NCBI GenBank assembly: GCA_015680685.1
Contig: MNCI01022121.1
Location: forward strand, 222,408-286,407
From: Gnetum montanum
Lineage: Eukaryota; Streptophyta; Gnetopsida; Gnetales; Gnetaceae
Direction of reading: 5' to 3'
DNA length: 64,000 nt
Each line of letters begins with the position of its first letter. Positions within the stretch are counted from its first letter, which is position 1. Made by a program: the position numbers and the translations under genes. Positions 33,905 to 45,539 of the stretch are shown piece after piece. The notes under the pieces were generated by a model. It made no database searches. It was given only the letters and a program-made list of their open reading frames with translations, and was not told the origin of the DNA.

Positions 33905-36184
33905 CTTCCATGTAATTGGTGTGCCCTAGAAACTCAGATACAAAGGTGCTTGTATGTAGCAACCACACTAGTAGTGGACACCCCGTGGTTAATAGCTAAT
34001 TGAAAGACAAACCCATCAACATGCATGGAACGAACTGGGGGAACAACCCATGCTAATAATGAAGGCATAGACACATTGGAATATGAGCATTGCCAACTTC
34101 CAACCCTTAATCTAAGAACATCAATCAAGAGAAGTTTGACACTTTTGAAAAATTCAAATAGGCACTCATTATTTCAGATCTCTCCCTTTCCATTTAGTCA
34201 TGGGGGAGATGGACACCTATGCTGATCATTAGGGGCCCTTAGTTCCTTTTGGTTTTTGTTTTACACATTTTTGTTTTACACGTTTTTGTTTTACAAATTT
34301 CTTTATTTTTTCTCATTTTTTTTACACATTTTTATTTTATGTGTTTTTATTTTACACATTTTTGTTTTACAAATTTCTTTACTTTTTTTTCGTTTTTATT
34401 TTACAACATCATTATACTTTTTCATTTCTTTTTGTGTGTGTGTGTTATTCATCTTGTAAGTTTGTCACCCAATAAGTGTTCTTCATGATGGTATAAACTA
34501 TTTTTCTATGTGATTGCTAATGTTGGATTTTTACCTTTAAGTTATGATGTTGATACTAAGGTATGGTTCTTTTGATATGACAGGAAATGAGTCCACTTCA
34601 TCCATTCATCTACAAACCTCTATGGTTTCTCTTGGCTTGGAACTATATAGTCCTTTTCTAAATAAGAACTATACCAAATTGGTGAATAGGAATTTCTCAA
34701 ACTAAGGAAGGACTCAAGGATTGAAAAGGGTGTGAATTCAAGGGAACTTGATGCATTTGTGTTGGCCATTCTCTTAGGTGCTTGGATGTTTTCGTCTTGA
34801 GTTTTCTCACCATTTCAACGTTACCCAATTATCGGAAAGCATAATAAGTCTTTGCATGGTGTGGTTCTCATGCATAAACACATTAAAAAAACAAAAAAAA
34901 TAAGAAGAACAAAAAAAGTGAGAATTCAAAGCACACCCCTTAGAAGAAATAATCATGTGGGCTACAAGCATTAGTTATGGAACTAAAGTGAACATGTTCC
35001 CTCTAACTAAGGCCCTTCTCGCTTCCCATTCTCTCCTCCTTCATTTCGTCGGAATGGTGGTGGCTCTTTAGAGATGCATTCTCATTACTTCAAGAGGATG
35101 GATTGGCCAAATGCATTAATGCAAAGTCACTGGATGTGGTTTGTTTGAGGCCATACTTGGAATGGGATCTACTAAGTCATATTAATCATAAAACACATAA
35201 GGGGCTATACACCACCTCATTCTTGAGATTCCATTCCATTTTCTCCTTTTCATCATTCTTCCTCCATTGTTCACCTCATTGCTAGTTGTATCATTAGTGT
35301 ATATCTTGGTGGATGCATTGTTTTCTTTTTGGAAAATTTTTGCGGTTAAGACTTTAACCCTTGTTCCAAATGACATTCCCAGAGCTTATAGACTCTTTGA
35401 ATGTGGGTTTGTCAAGGCATTAATGGCATGAGCCTGCTTTGGGGAGGACCCACTGGCATTTCTACTTGGTGCATTCATTAAATTATTTCCCTTAAAATTT
35501 TTCACTTAACTCTATTTTGTTCATTTCCATCTTGACATCCACTTCATCGACATTATAGTTGTCTCTTTTTCTTCATCTTTCTTATTATTTTTCCTTTTCC
35601 ATTCTATCGCTACTGGAAGTTCGCTCTTAGTCATGGGGGTCCTAGTTGATTTCTTTTAATTTTCTCCTAACCCCTACACCTTCAGTAGTCACCACTATTA
35701 TATCTCCTCAGCCATACCACAACCTAGCCAATGGACCTTTCACTGAGGTAAGGTATGAACTACATTGAAATTCATTTACCCTTGCTAATATAAGACTATG
35801 TTGTGTGTGCAGATGGAAATCATGCAACAACAGATTGGATCTAGAGGGAACACTTGGAATGGATTGGTGCTGAAGTAGCTATGCAAGGAGCAAGATCGAT
35901 GGCGTGCTTATGGATGGACAACAAAAGGCACAATCTTGGCGTTGCTAGCATCAGACTTCTTTTCTCTTCTCTCTTCTCTCTTAGCTACCAAATGAGGCCT
36001 GATGTCAAATGTATAAGGTGTTCACTCTTGTTGTCATGAGCACTAGTTTTGTTTTGTCTTGTAATGATGATCCTTTCACATCTCATTCCCTTCACCATTA
36101 GTTCTATTTGAGTTAATAATCCCATACATTCCCAATATTATTGTAAGGAACTCGAGGATGAGTTTTCATTTAGTCGTGGGGGTA
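33905..36184 (+). other. Long post-protease region of element D without pol
   Basis: About 2.3 kb with no RT, RNase H or integrase motif in any frame I read. A short open stretch at 34025-34225 (LEYEHCQLPTLNLRTSIKRS) has a counterpart in E (LEQFHCQLPNLNLKTSIGGS) and may be the end of the protease polyprotein. A T-rich microsatellite with ttttacacatttttgtttta units lies at 34250-34410. Further blocks (for example around 34560, 35150 and 35430) are shared with E and with the 28-29 kb relic. The plus-strand primer gtcgtgggggta precedes the 3' LTR. Confidence 0.7.
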
Positions 36185-37047
36185 TGATGGGATATGATAT
36201 CACATGGGCTACGATATTGCATACATGATATTGCATCCGTCGCGATATCGCATCCATCGCGATATCGCATCCCTCACGATATCACGTCATCCCTCGCGAT
36301 ATCGCGGTGTGCCACCAAGTCTATAAATAAGAGGCAGCTCTCCCTTGTTCCTCATTCTAGGCCTAGACCATAGCAAAACTCTGGCAGTTTTACCTCTCCA
36401 GAGATAGAATAATTTCCATGTGCATGCAGTAGGAACTCCAAAGTGAACGGATCTTTATTCAAGCAAATATTGTAGTTGAACACAAGTTTTTGTATGACAA
36501 TAAAGATGAACTTCTTGGATAAACCTTGTAGTACATGGATTAGGCTAATTAGTATTTTATTTATTGTTATTTATTATTTTTCATTTAAATGCTTTATTAG
36601 TTCATTAAATCTCTCAACCCTTCTCTCCTAGTTAAGTGCCTCAGTACGACCGCTTCGAGCATGTGTGTTACACTTGGTGATCGTAGCAATGACTATCGTT
36701 TGGTAACCAAGGTTGCATCGGTTCAGGATGTGAATGGTAAGTGGGAACGAATACTGATGCTAGGTTAATTAAGGCTTAGCTAGTTAGGTAAGGTTAGTTA
36801 ATTAGTCTCTTCATCCTTCACCTCATTAGCATAGGAGGTAAAATAGAAAAGACATAAAAATCACATACCTCGAACTTACTTAACCATACAACCATGACAA
36901 ATACAAGTAAGTCTGGGAAGAGAACGAATGATTAATCTTAAGTGTTCCATAAGACATGTAGGCACTTAGTCTACGGAGCTCGACCGGATCGCGCATGTAA
37001 CACTCATATTCATATGGTTGAGTGTAGGGGTACTTCGCCACTCATCA
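36185..37047 (+). repeat. 3' LTR of element D
   Basis: It starts TGATGGGATATG and ends CTCATCA. It is about 22 bp longer than the 5' LTR, mainly because U3 has an extra catccatcgcgatatcg-type unit. TATAAATAA lies at 36322. Substitutions relative to the 5' LTR are scattered, so the insertion is not recent. Confidence 0.9.
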
Positions 37048-37052
37048 ATGGT

Positions 37053-38064
37053 GCTAAGTCATGTTATCATTTTTTTTATAATTTGTGTTAAGTATGCTTT
37101 ATATTAAGATTGTAAATATTAGAGTTAGATTTTGATACAATGAACTTTGAAAAATTAATTACTTAGTATAACATTGACTTATCCCCGACAATGATGCCAA
37201 TGATGAGTAGTGGAGTATCCAACACTCAACCATGTGAGATACGAGTGTTCACGTGCAATCCTGGTCAAACTTCATAGATAAGGCAATGTGATTATACTAG
37301 TAATGAATTAGAGTTTGTAATCATTGTCTTCCCATGAGAGTTAATAAAATCAATCTGTATGGTTTAGCTCATGTTGAGGTATATGATATTGATGTTGAAT
37401 TTGCCATTAGGCTCATAGTAAACATGAAGTAAAAGTAAAGGTTTGTAAATCTAAGTAACAATAAAAAAAATTTAAACTAGCCTATGTAATTAGTAGTTGG
37501 TCTTGATCTTTTGGTCACACCTTGGACTTCATGCGACTACTACTAGGATTACCAAGTACCACATTACTAGGCATACCAAGTGATAGTACTACTTAGTTAC
37601 CAAGCAATTACACTTACATGCTTGAGATTAGTCATATTTATTTTTCTTAATGACATTAAAAGTAAATTGCAAATAACATTAACTATGAAAAAAATAAATA
37701 GTAAACATTAAGTTAAATGGAAATAGAAATAAAAGTAAGTGTTTCTACAATGATGTAGAATAATCTTGATTTTTATTACTATGCATGCAATGCATCCAAG
37801 TATATCACATTGGAATAAAGACTCTGTTCAATTACAAAACATCACACTACTAAGTATTGAATTCAAGAAAGAAAATTGAAAGAATTAGATTACTTGCTAA
37901 TGTATCTCCCTAGTTCTGTGCCCCTAAGTGTTGCTTAAATAGGTTGGCACACACCTCATGATATTGTTTATATAATAACATATGCTGAGATATGATAACA
38001 TATCTACAATATCATAAATATGATGTTGTAAGTATGATATCTTTGTTGCAAAATGTTCGACTTG
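37053..38064 (-). mobile_element. Older D/E-family element: leader, primer site and 5' LTR (minus orientation)
   Basis: Bases 37181-37200 (ccccgacaatgatgccaa) are the reverse complement of a tRNA-Asp-type primer site, and TGATGAGTAG at 37201 starts an LTR like those of E (ACTCAACCATGTGAGATACGAG-type start region, minus strand). A T-rich TATA-like stretch (cttaaataggttgg) near 37935 and gatatc/gatatt motifs at 37960-38045 are the U3. Element E is inserted near the LTR end; the remainder acttatatca at 45121-45130 could be the LTR terminus. Confidence 0.65.
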
Positions 38065-38863
38065 TGATGAGTGGCAAGGTACCCCTATACTCAACCATAC
38101 GAATACGAGCATTTCACACGCGATCCGATCAAACTCCAAGGATAAAGTGCTTACACGCCTTAATGGAACACTCAAGGTTAATCAATCGCTATCTTCCCAA
38201 ACTTACTTGTATTGTCACGGTTGTATGGTTAAGTACGCTTGAGGTATATGATTTTTATAACTTTTATCTTTTTAATGTCTTATGCTAATAGGGGAAGGTA
38301 AAGAGAACTAAGTGACTAACTTACATTAACTATTTACTAACTAATTTCTCATTCTTCCTAAAACCAGTATCTGTTCCCACTTTCCGCACACATCCTGAAC
38401 CAGTGCAACACTGCTAGATTACCAAATGCTAATTATTACTCAGTTACCAAGCACTACACACATGCTCGAAGTAGTCATAGTGAGTGTAATTAACTAGGAG
38501 AGTCAAGGGTGGAGAGAGAGATTAACTAACTAGGAAAGAATTTAAACATTAAACAATAATTAATTACTATTTAGCATAATCTATATGCTACAAGGTTTAT
38601 CATAAAGTTCATCTTTATTACTATACACAAATGTGTGCTCAGGTACAAATTGCTCGAATAAAGATCCGTTCACTCTATGACTCCTACTGTGGGCACACAG
38701 GAATTATTTTAACTTTGGAATGGTGAAATTGCAAGATTTTAGGTAAGGGTCTAAGTCTAACTCCCTTGAACAAGGGAAGCTGCCTCTTATTTATAGAAGA
38801 TGAGGAAGGACACGATATCTCGCATGTGATATTGCATGGCGAATACAATATTGCGGCTCATCA
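38065..38863 (-). repeat. 3' LTR of element E
   Basis: On the plus strand it reads TGATGAGTGG to GGCTCATCA. The following taccccc (38864-38870) is the complement of the G-rich plus-strand primer. The TATA box is near 38798. Confidence 0.88.
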
Positions 38864-41050
38864 TACCCCCATGACAGAATGAAAACTCGTCCTCGAGTTC
38901 CTTACAAAATATTGGGAATGTATGGGATTATTGACTTGAATGACACTAATGGTGAATGGCGTGACACGTGAATGGATCATCATTACAATACATAGCAATA
39001 TTAGTATTCATGATCACAAGAGTGAATACTATACACATTTGACATCCAGCCTTATCTGGCAGCTAAGAGAAAAGAGAGAGAAAAGAAGAAGATGCGTTAT
39101 TGCTGATGCCAAAATTGCATCTTCCATTGTCCATTCATAATCATGCCATCAATCTTGTTCCTTGCATGAATATTCTAGCACCATTCCATCATAAGTATTT
39201 CCTCTAGCTCCAGTCCATTATTGTATGATTGCCATCTGCACACACAACATAGTCTCATATTAACAAGGATAAATAAATCATAGTGCAGTTGATACCTTGC
39301 CTTGGTGTACGATCTATTGGCTGAGTTGTGATATGGCTAATACGGATTTTGGAGATATAACAGTGGTGACTACCCAAGGTGTAGGGGTTAGGAGAAAATT
39401 GAAAAAATTGGACCAAGACCCCCATGACTAAGAGTGATCCTCTAGTAGTGATAGAATGGAAAAATATAAGGAATAAGAAAGATGGAGAAAAAGAAACAAC
39501 GACAACTCTGATAAAATGGATGTTAGAGGTGGAAATGAACAAAATAGATGTTGATTGTAGAAATGTTTAAGGGAAAGAAGTTAACTAATGCACCAAGTAG
39601 GAATGCTAGTGGGTCCTCCCCAAAGTAGGTGCATGCCCTTAATGCCCTAACAATCTCACATTCAAAGAGTTTGTAGGATCTGGAAATGTCATTCGAAAGA
39701 AAGAGTTAAAGTCTTAACCACAAGAATTTACCAAAAAGAAAAAAATGCATCAACCAAAATATAGACAATTGATACAATCGGTAATGAGGTGGGATATGGA
39801 GAAAGAACGATGAGGAGAAGAGAATGGAATGGAGTCCCAAGAACAAGGTGGTGTATAGCCCCTTTGTGTGTTTATGGTTAATATGACTTAGTAGATCTTA
39901 TTCCAAATCTAGCCTCAAACAATCCACATCCAGTGACTTCGCATTAATACACTTGGCCAATCCATCCTCTTGAAGTAACAAGAATGCTTTTGCCAAAGAG
40001 TCACCACCATTCTGAGGAAATGAGAAAGGGAAAAGTAGGAGGCAAGAGAGGGCCTTAGTTAGAGGGAACATGTTTGTTTAGTTTCATAATCAGTGCTTGT
40101 GGCCTGGATGATTATTTTGTCTAAGGGGTGTTCTTTGAATTCTCATTGTTTTCTTTTTTTTTGTGTGAGAACCACACCATGTAAAGACTTATTATTTTTA
40201 TTAGCTCAGCTTCCCAATAATGGAGAAATTTCGAAATGGTAAGGAAAACCCAAGAAGAAAACATCCTAGCACCTAAGAGAATATCTAGCACAAATGCATC
40301 AAATTCCCTTGAAGTCACACCCTTTTCAATCCTTGAGTCCTTTCTTAGTTTGAGAAGTGCCCAGTCACCAATTCATTGATAGTTCTATTATTTAAAGAAA
40401 GGGACTATATAGTTCCAAGCCAAGAAAGACCATAGAAATTCATGGATGCATGGATGACGTGGACTCATTGCCTATTATATCAAAAGAACCATACCTTAGT
40501 ATCAACATTATAACTCAAAGGTAAAAACCAAACATTAGCAATCAATAGAATACAGTTCATACCACCATCAGGAGTACTTATTAGGTGATGAACCTAACAA
40601 CACAAACAACCACACAAAGAAATGAAAAAGTATGAACGATGTTGCAAAAAAAAAACACAAGAAAAGTTAAAGAAATTTATAAAAAAAATGTATTAAGAAA
40701 AACTTAAAAAGAAATTGAGCGCCTCAATTGATCAGCAGAGGTGGCCATCTCCCACATGACTAAGTTGAAAGGAGGAGATCCAAAATAATGAGTAGGGTCA
40801 TCCCTTCTTAGAGGTATTATGAGCACTGATCGTTCTAGATTCATGGTAAGGTTTGATATGTTGTACATTGACTAACAACTTCTTATCAGAGCACTTGTTT
40901 GAATTTTTTAGGAATTTCCAACTTCCCCCAATTGATGTTTTTAGGTTAAGGTTTGGAAGTTGGCAATGGAATTGCTCAAGTTTATTTATGCTTTCGATGT
41001 AGGCACTAGTTATTCCCTCAGTTAGTTCCATGCATGTTAGTGAGTTGCTC
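38864..41050 (-). other. Post-protease region of element E
   Basis: No pol domain. The minus-strand open stretch 41052-40798 (INKLEQFHCQLPNLNLKTS) matches D. Other blocks conserved with D and the 28-29 kb relic lie near 39609-39660, 40290-40340 and 40440-40500. Otherwise it is AT-rich and without a recognisable gene. Confidence 0.65.
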
Positions 41051-41136
41051 ACTTGATCAGCTATCAGCCACTAGGTGTCTCCTTGTCATGTGGCTACTGC
41101 ATACAAGCACTTTTGTAGGTTAAGGTTTTGTGCACA

Positions 41137-41760
41137 CTAGTTGCATGTAGGCAATGCTAAATTTTTCCCAACCCATAATCTCTGCATGCAATTGCACCCT
41201 ATGTCACTGTATGTGATGCATGGAACTTTCTTCTTCTTGATATTTCGAAAAGTATTCTCCTTAGATATTTCTAGGGAAAGATAGCGGATTCCTAGAAGTG
41301 CATCTACAGTACTTAGCCATGCCCTTCCCATTATTATTTGCAAGTTCCCTTTATTGTTGTTTACTTGTATCACTAGGAAATCAACTGGGTACGACCACCC
41401 ACACACAATGGTAATGATGTCCTCCACTAGTCCCAAGGGAACAGCGATGGACTGGTCAACTAGCTCTAGTCGAATATTGCTCTTTCTTAATGGAGGTAGG
41501 TTCCAGGCTTTGTACATCTCTTGTGATATTAGGTTGACTCTAGAACCTGAGTCCAGAAGAGCTTTACATGGTTCATTCCCAATGACTTGGAGATAGATTA
41601 GAGGGCTTCCAGGATCAAAGAATTTCCTTGGAAGGTGGCCCACCTTAATCCAGTCAGTAATGACATGTGTTAACATAACCGTATGTGTTGAGCTCGGTGT
41701 TTGGTTTGAAGGGATCTCTAAAGCCTTATTTGATGGAGATGCGTTTAGAGGTTCAACCAC
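41137..41760 (-). pseudogene. Aspartic protease of element E
   Basis: An open frame of 207 codons: HVITDWIKVGHLPRKFFDPG, active site ALLDSGSRVNLISQEMYKAW (Asp-Ser-Gly intact), GWSYPVDFLVIQV and IIMGRAWLSTVDALLG. It is the best-preserved protein of the D/E family here. The upstream Pro/Gln-rich linker continues in 42081-41806. Protease and gag are in one continuous reading direction, interrupted by frameshifts. It would cleave the family's Gag polyprotein. Confidence 0.88.
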
Positions 41761-41805
41761 TTGTGGTTGTGAGGGCTTGGTTGGACTGTTGGTTCTAAAG
41801 AAAGG

Positions 41806-44030
41806 TCATCTCTTTATATAGTTGTCAGAACCAATAATGGGTTGAGTATTTATAGCCCTTGTGGCATTGCATTGTTGTGGTTGAGTAGGGAGTTCCCCTT
41901 GCATTGCTGGAGCATGTGGTAATGGAGCTATTGGTGTGAGAGTTGTGAATGGATTTGAAGGATGGTATGCTTGTGGGTTATCTCCCATAGGATAAGGAGT
42001 TCTAAAATACTCTTGAGCTTGGTAGTGATGTTGTGATGTAACATGACCAACAGAGTCACGAGGAGAGATCAGATGCTGCACGTAGTAGCCATATGGATCT
42101 AGTTGCTAGTAGGGGTATTGTTTCCTTGGTGGTGGCATCTCCCATGATTGTGGGTATTACCATTGTTGATGTTGCTTAACGGGTTATGGTGGAGTTCCAC
42201 TTGGGTAATATGTTGAAGGTTGGTGGAACTTCCATGGGTTACCTTGGAAAAAAGGTAACCGTCGTGGTGCTTACCATTTATTAAATCATGGGTTGAGTGC
42301 ATACAACCTAGACTCTTGTAGATGTGAGATTACTGGGCAACATCCCTTAGAATGGTCGTATTGGCATATCTCACATCCACCGTCATTGTCCATATTTGAA
42401 TCTACAACCTTTTCGGTGATGGCCATTTTACCCTTACCCTTGTTATGTGCATTATTTAGTTCTCTCTTTTTCTTTTTGTCATGCTCACTTCCTTGCTCCC
42501 TAGACTCCTCTACGATTTTAAGAATAGTTTCAAACTTGCTATCCAAGGAGTCCCACATTTGGTCTACCTTTGTTGATACTTCAGTTGTTAACTTTTGGAG
42601 AAACAAAGTTTTTCTATTCACCATCTCACTCACCTTTTTCAGAGGGAAGGATCTTGGTTGTATTCTTCCACACTTTCTCTCTTCTATAGCTCACATTCTT
42701 CTTTGGCTACTTGCTCTAGCAATCTATGGATTTGATGAGACCTAAGCTCTGATAACCTTCCTTGGGCATACATCCCAATGGTTCTTATTATTTCTTGCCT
42801 AAGTCCATCTACGAGATTGCGTAGTTGATCCCGCTATGAATAATCATGGCTAGGGCAACAATGTAACAGTGTGTAATAGTGGCCCATGGTAGCATCCAAG
42901 GGTTCATTATTTCCTTGCTTCCATCCTTGGATTTTCTTTCGCAGGTTAGACACTAGGGAGTAATTTGGTACTTATCATTAAACAATTCTAACATTGTTCT
43001 CCACCTCCTAATGGATTTCAATTCTAAGGACTGGTACCAACTTTCAGCTTCTTTCACTAGCGTCCTTGGGAACAACTTCAGTTTTTTCCATTCATTTTCT
43101 ATGTTTTGTAAGGCACATACATCATGGAATTCTTGTAAATGGTTTTGAGGATCAACATTGTATCCTCCTTCAAATCATGGGATGTTGTTCATGTCTAATC
43201 TCTTGATCCTACTATCCTTTTGGTGCATTGTGGGAACTCTTATGGCCTCTGTTATATCTAGCATGCTTCTAGTTGCGAGTAGGGGTTCTTCATGATCATC
43301 TCATTCATAGCATCTATGGTGTCTATGCAGTTCCCTACTATCCCTTCATCTAGGCCTTGATTCCTTAGAGTGCCCTCATCCTCGTTCTCGACTATCTCGT
43401 CGATGTTTTTCACTCCATTTCCCTTTATCCTCACTATTAGTTTCCTTATGATTACTTTCAGACATTGAAGGAGAGGGTGAATGTGATGATGAAGGTGAAG
43501 AAGAAGGAGAATCATCTCCATGATGGTGTTTTCTACCTTCTCTTCTATGTTCTCGGCCATGATCGTGATCACGATTAGAATGTCCACCCTTATCGTGTGG
43601 TTGTGTTCCTTCTTTGAACACTTCATGTTCGTGGGTATTAGAACCAGGGTTGTGAATCATGGAGTGTAGGTTCTAATACACCACCTCCTGACCATTGTTA
43701 GGAGGAGGAACAACGTTTGGTGGGGAAGCTATTGAAGTAGGTTCACCACCCTCAATTTTTCTCAAGACATGCGGAGCGTTATGGGACCCTTTGACATCGA
43801 GGATGAATGGTATCTCTCTTGTTGCAAGTCCCTTTGAAATTGCACTTCTATGGGATGGTAGTCCCTTGTGTCATGGTCACATGCAACATATTCTATGTAC
43901 AAAAATGATATGCCTATTCATGAGAGAGCACAAAGGAGCATGTTGGGGACTGATCGGTCTGGATGCCACACAATGTTACCTTCCAAGTCTCTCCAACGTA
44001 GTTCTTCATCTTGGTGGAGAATAAAGGTAA
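41806..44030 (-). pseudogene. gag of element E
   Basis: Fragments in order from the 5' side: Pro/Gly/His-rich MIHNPGSNTHEHEVFKEGTQ (43660); gag domain pieces KEAESWYQSLELKSIRRW and TMLELFNDKYQI (about 43070-42960); coiled-coil-like WDSLDSKFETILKIVEES (42560); and zinc-knuckle-like CEICQYDHSKGCCPVISHL (about 42370). The Pro-rich linker reaches 41806. It is homologous to D's gag and broken by stops and frameshifts. Confidence 0.78.
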
Positions 44031-44300
44031 AGTTAGCTACATACTCATCGTGATGAGTATATACCACATGAAACTATTGAGGAACTAGCGGATCTTGGTT
44101 ACATGTGTTATGCTACCGACTATCTCTTGTGTTAGTCCTAGGCGGTGAAGTGCTCTTGTGCAAAGAAGAAGACATTTTCATCTTGTTCGGTTTGCGATTT
44201 ACCATTGTCTTATCTTTCCTTGATTAACCCTAAGGGTTTGTTCTAGCATCCCAACAATATGAATGATTTCATATGTTGTACGTAGCACACAAACAACTAA

Positions 44301-44320
44301 GTCCTCGGCAACAGTGCTAA
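44301..44320 (-). promoter_or_regulatory. Primer binding site of element E
   Basis: The plus strand reads gtcctcggcaacagtgctaa; its complement, ttagcactgttgccgaggac, is a decayed tRNA-Asp-type site directly next to the 5' LTR at 44321. Confidence 0.75.
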
Positions 44321-45120
44321 TGATGAGTGGTGAGGTACCCCTACACTCAACCATACGAATACGAGCGTTTCACGTGCAATCCGGTCAAAATCGAAGGACT
44401 AAGTGCTTACACGCCCTAATGGAACACTCAAGGTTAATCAATTGTTGTCTTTCCAAACTTACTTGTATTGTCACGGTTGTATGGTTAAGTAAGCTTGAGG
44501 TATATGATTTTTATAACTTTTATCTTTTTAATGTCTTATGCTAATAGGGGAAGGTAAAGAGAACTAAGTGACTAACTTACATTAACTATTTACTAACTAA
44601 GCTCTAATTGTTCCTAAAACCAGTATCCATTCCCACTTGCCGCACACATCTTGAACCAATGCAACGTTGCTGGGATTACCAAACACTAATCGTTACTTGG
44701 TTATCAAGCGCTACACACATGCTTGAAGCGGTCATACTGAGTGTACTTAACTAGGAGAGTCAAGGGTGGAGAGAGAGATTAACTAACTAGGAAAGCTTTT
44801 AAACATTCAACAATAATTAATTACTATTTAGCTTAATCTATATGTTGCAAGGTTTATCATAAAGTTCATCTTTATTGACGTACACAAATGTGTGCTCAGG
44901 TACAAATTGCTCGAATAAAGATCTGTTCACTCTATGACTCCTACTATAGGCACACAGGAATTATTCTAACTCTAGAATGGTAAAACTACAAGAGTTTAGC
45001 TAAGGCTCTAAGTCTAACTCCCTTGAACAAGGGAAGCTGCCTTTTATTTATAGAAGATGACGCAAGATGTGATATCACGTATGCGATATCGCGTGGTGGA
45101 TGTGATATCACAGCTTATCA
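44321..45120 (-). repeat. 5' LTR of element E
   Basis: On the plus strand it reads TGATGAGTGG to AGCTTATCA. On the minus strand, the TATA box (tctataaataaa) is at about 45042-45053, downstream of a short U3 with GATATC(G/A)C palindromes at 45069-45115. Confidence 0.88.
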
Positions 45121-45539
45121 ACTTATATCACTGATTCTATGACTAATCGATGCTTTGCAATTTCAGTCAACCCAACTTGAGTTGGGCCAATATATTTTTT
45201 TCTATTTTTTATTATTAGTCACAATACTACAGATTTTTTGAGATATATCGCCTCCTTATAAAACAATTAAAGAATAAATCATGATATGAAGATCTTGGGA
45301 ATGAAGAAAACGAAAAAGTGAGAATTCGTGAAGGTTTTTAATGGAAATTTTATTACTAGCTCTACAAAAAGAAAAGAAATATAAAAAATACTATCTATTA
45401 GCTAAACAAGTGATTACTTACATTGGTGCCAACCTTGTAGTTTTGGTTTGTAAATTCTATTATTTATAATTTAATTTAATTTAGTTTAATTACTCTTTTA
45501 TTTTGTTTTGAAATTTAAAATAAACTAATATTTTAATAT

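Larger units (their letters stand above)
29879..37047 (+). mobile_element. Element D: complete gag-protease LTR retrotransposon without pol
   Basis: LTRs at 29879-30719 (841 bp) and 36185-37047 (863 bp) both start TGATGGGAT and end CTCATCA. The target duplication ATGGT is perfect (29874-29878 and 37048-37052). Between the LTRs are a tRNA-Asp-like primer site, gag, protease, a 2.3 kb region without a pol domain, and a G-rich plus-strand primer. I find no RT, RNase H or integrase motif. It would have needed enzymes from a related autonomous element; the primer site and gag/protease style point to the Athila/Tat side of Ty3/Gypsy. Confidence 0.88.
38065..45120 (-). mobile_element. Element E: complete gag-protease LTR retrotransposon, sister of D, minus orientation
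   Basis: LTRs at 38065-38863 (799 bp, 3' LTR) and 44321-45120 (800 bp, 5' LTR). Flanks are ACTTG (38060-38064) and ACTTA (45121-45125), a 5-bp target duplication with one change. Order on the minus strand: primer site, gag, protease, about 2.2 kb without pol domains, plus-strand primer next to 38863. Coding layout equals that of D, so the missing pol is a family trait, not a deletion in one copy. Confidence 0.88.

Noticed and set aside
34249-34488. Phe-rich hydrophobic frames in element D
   Set aside because: They translate a T-rich microsatellite and have no conserved counterpart in element E.
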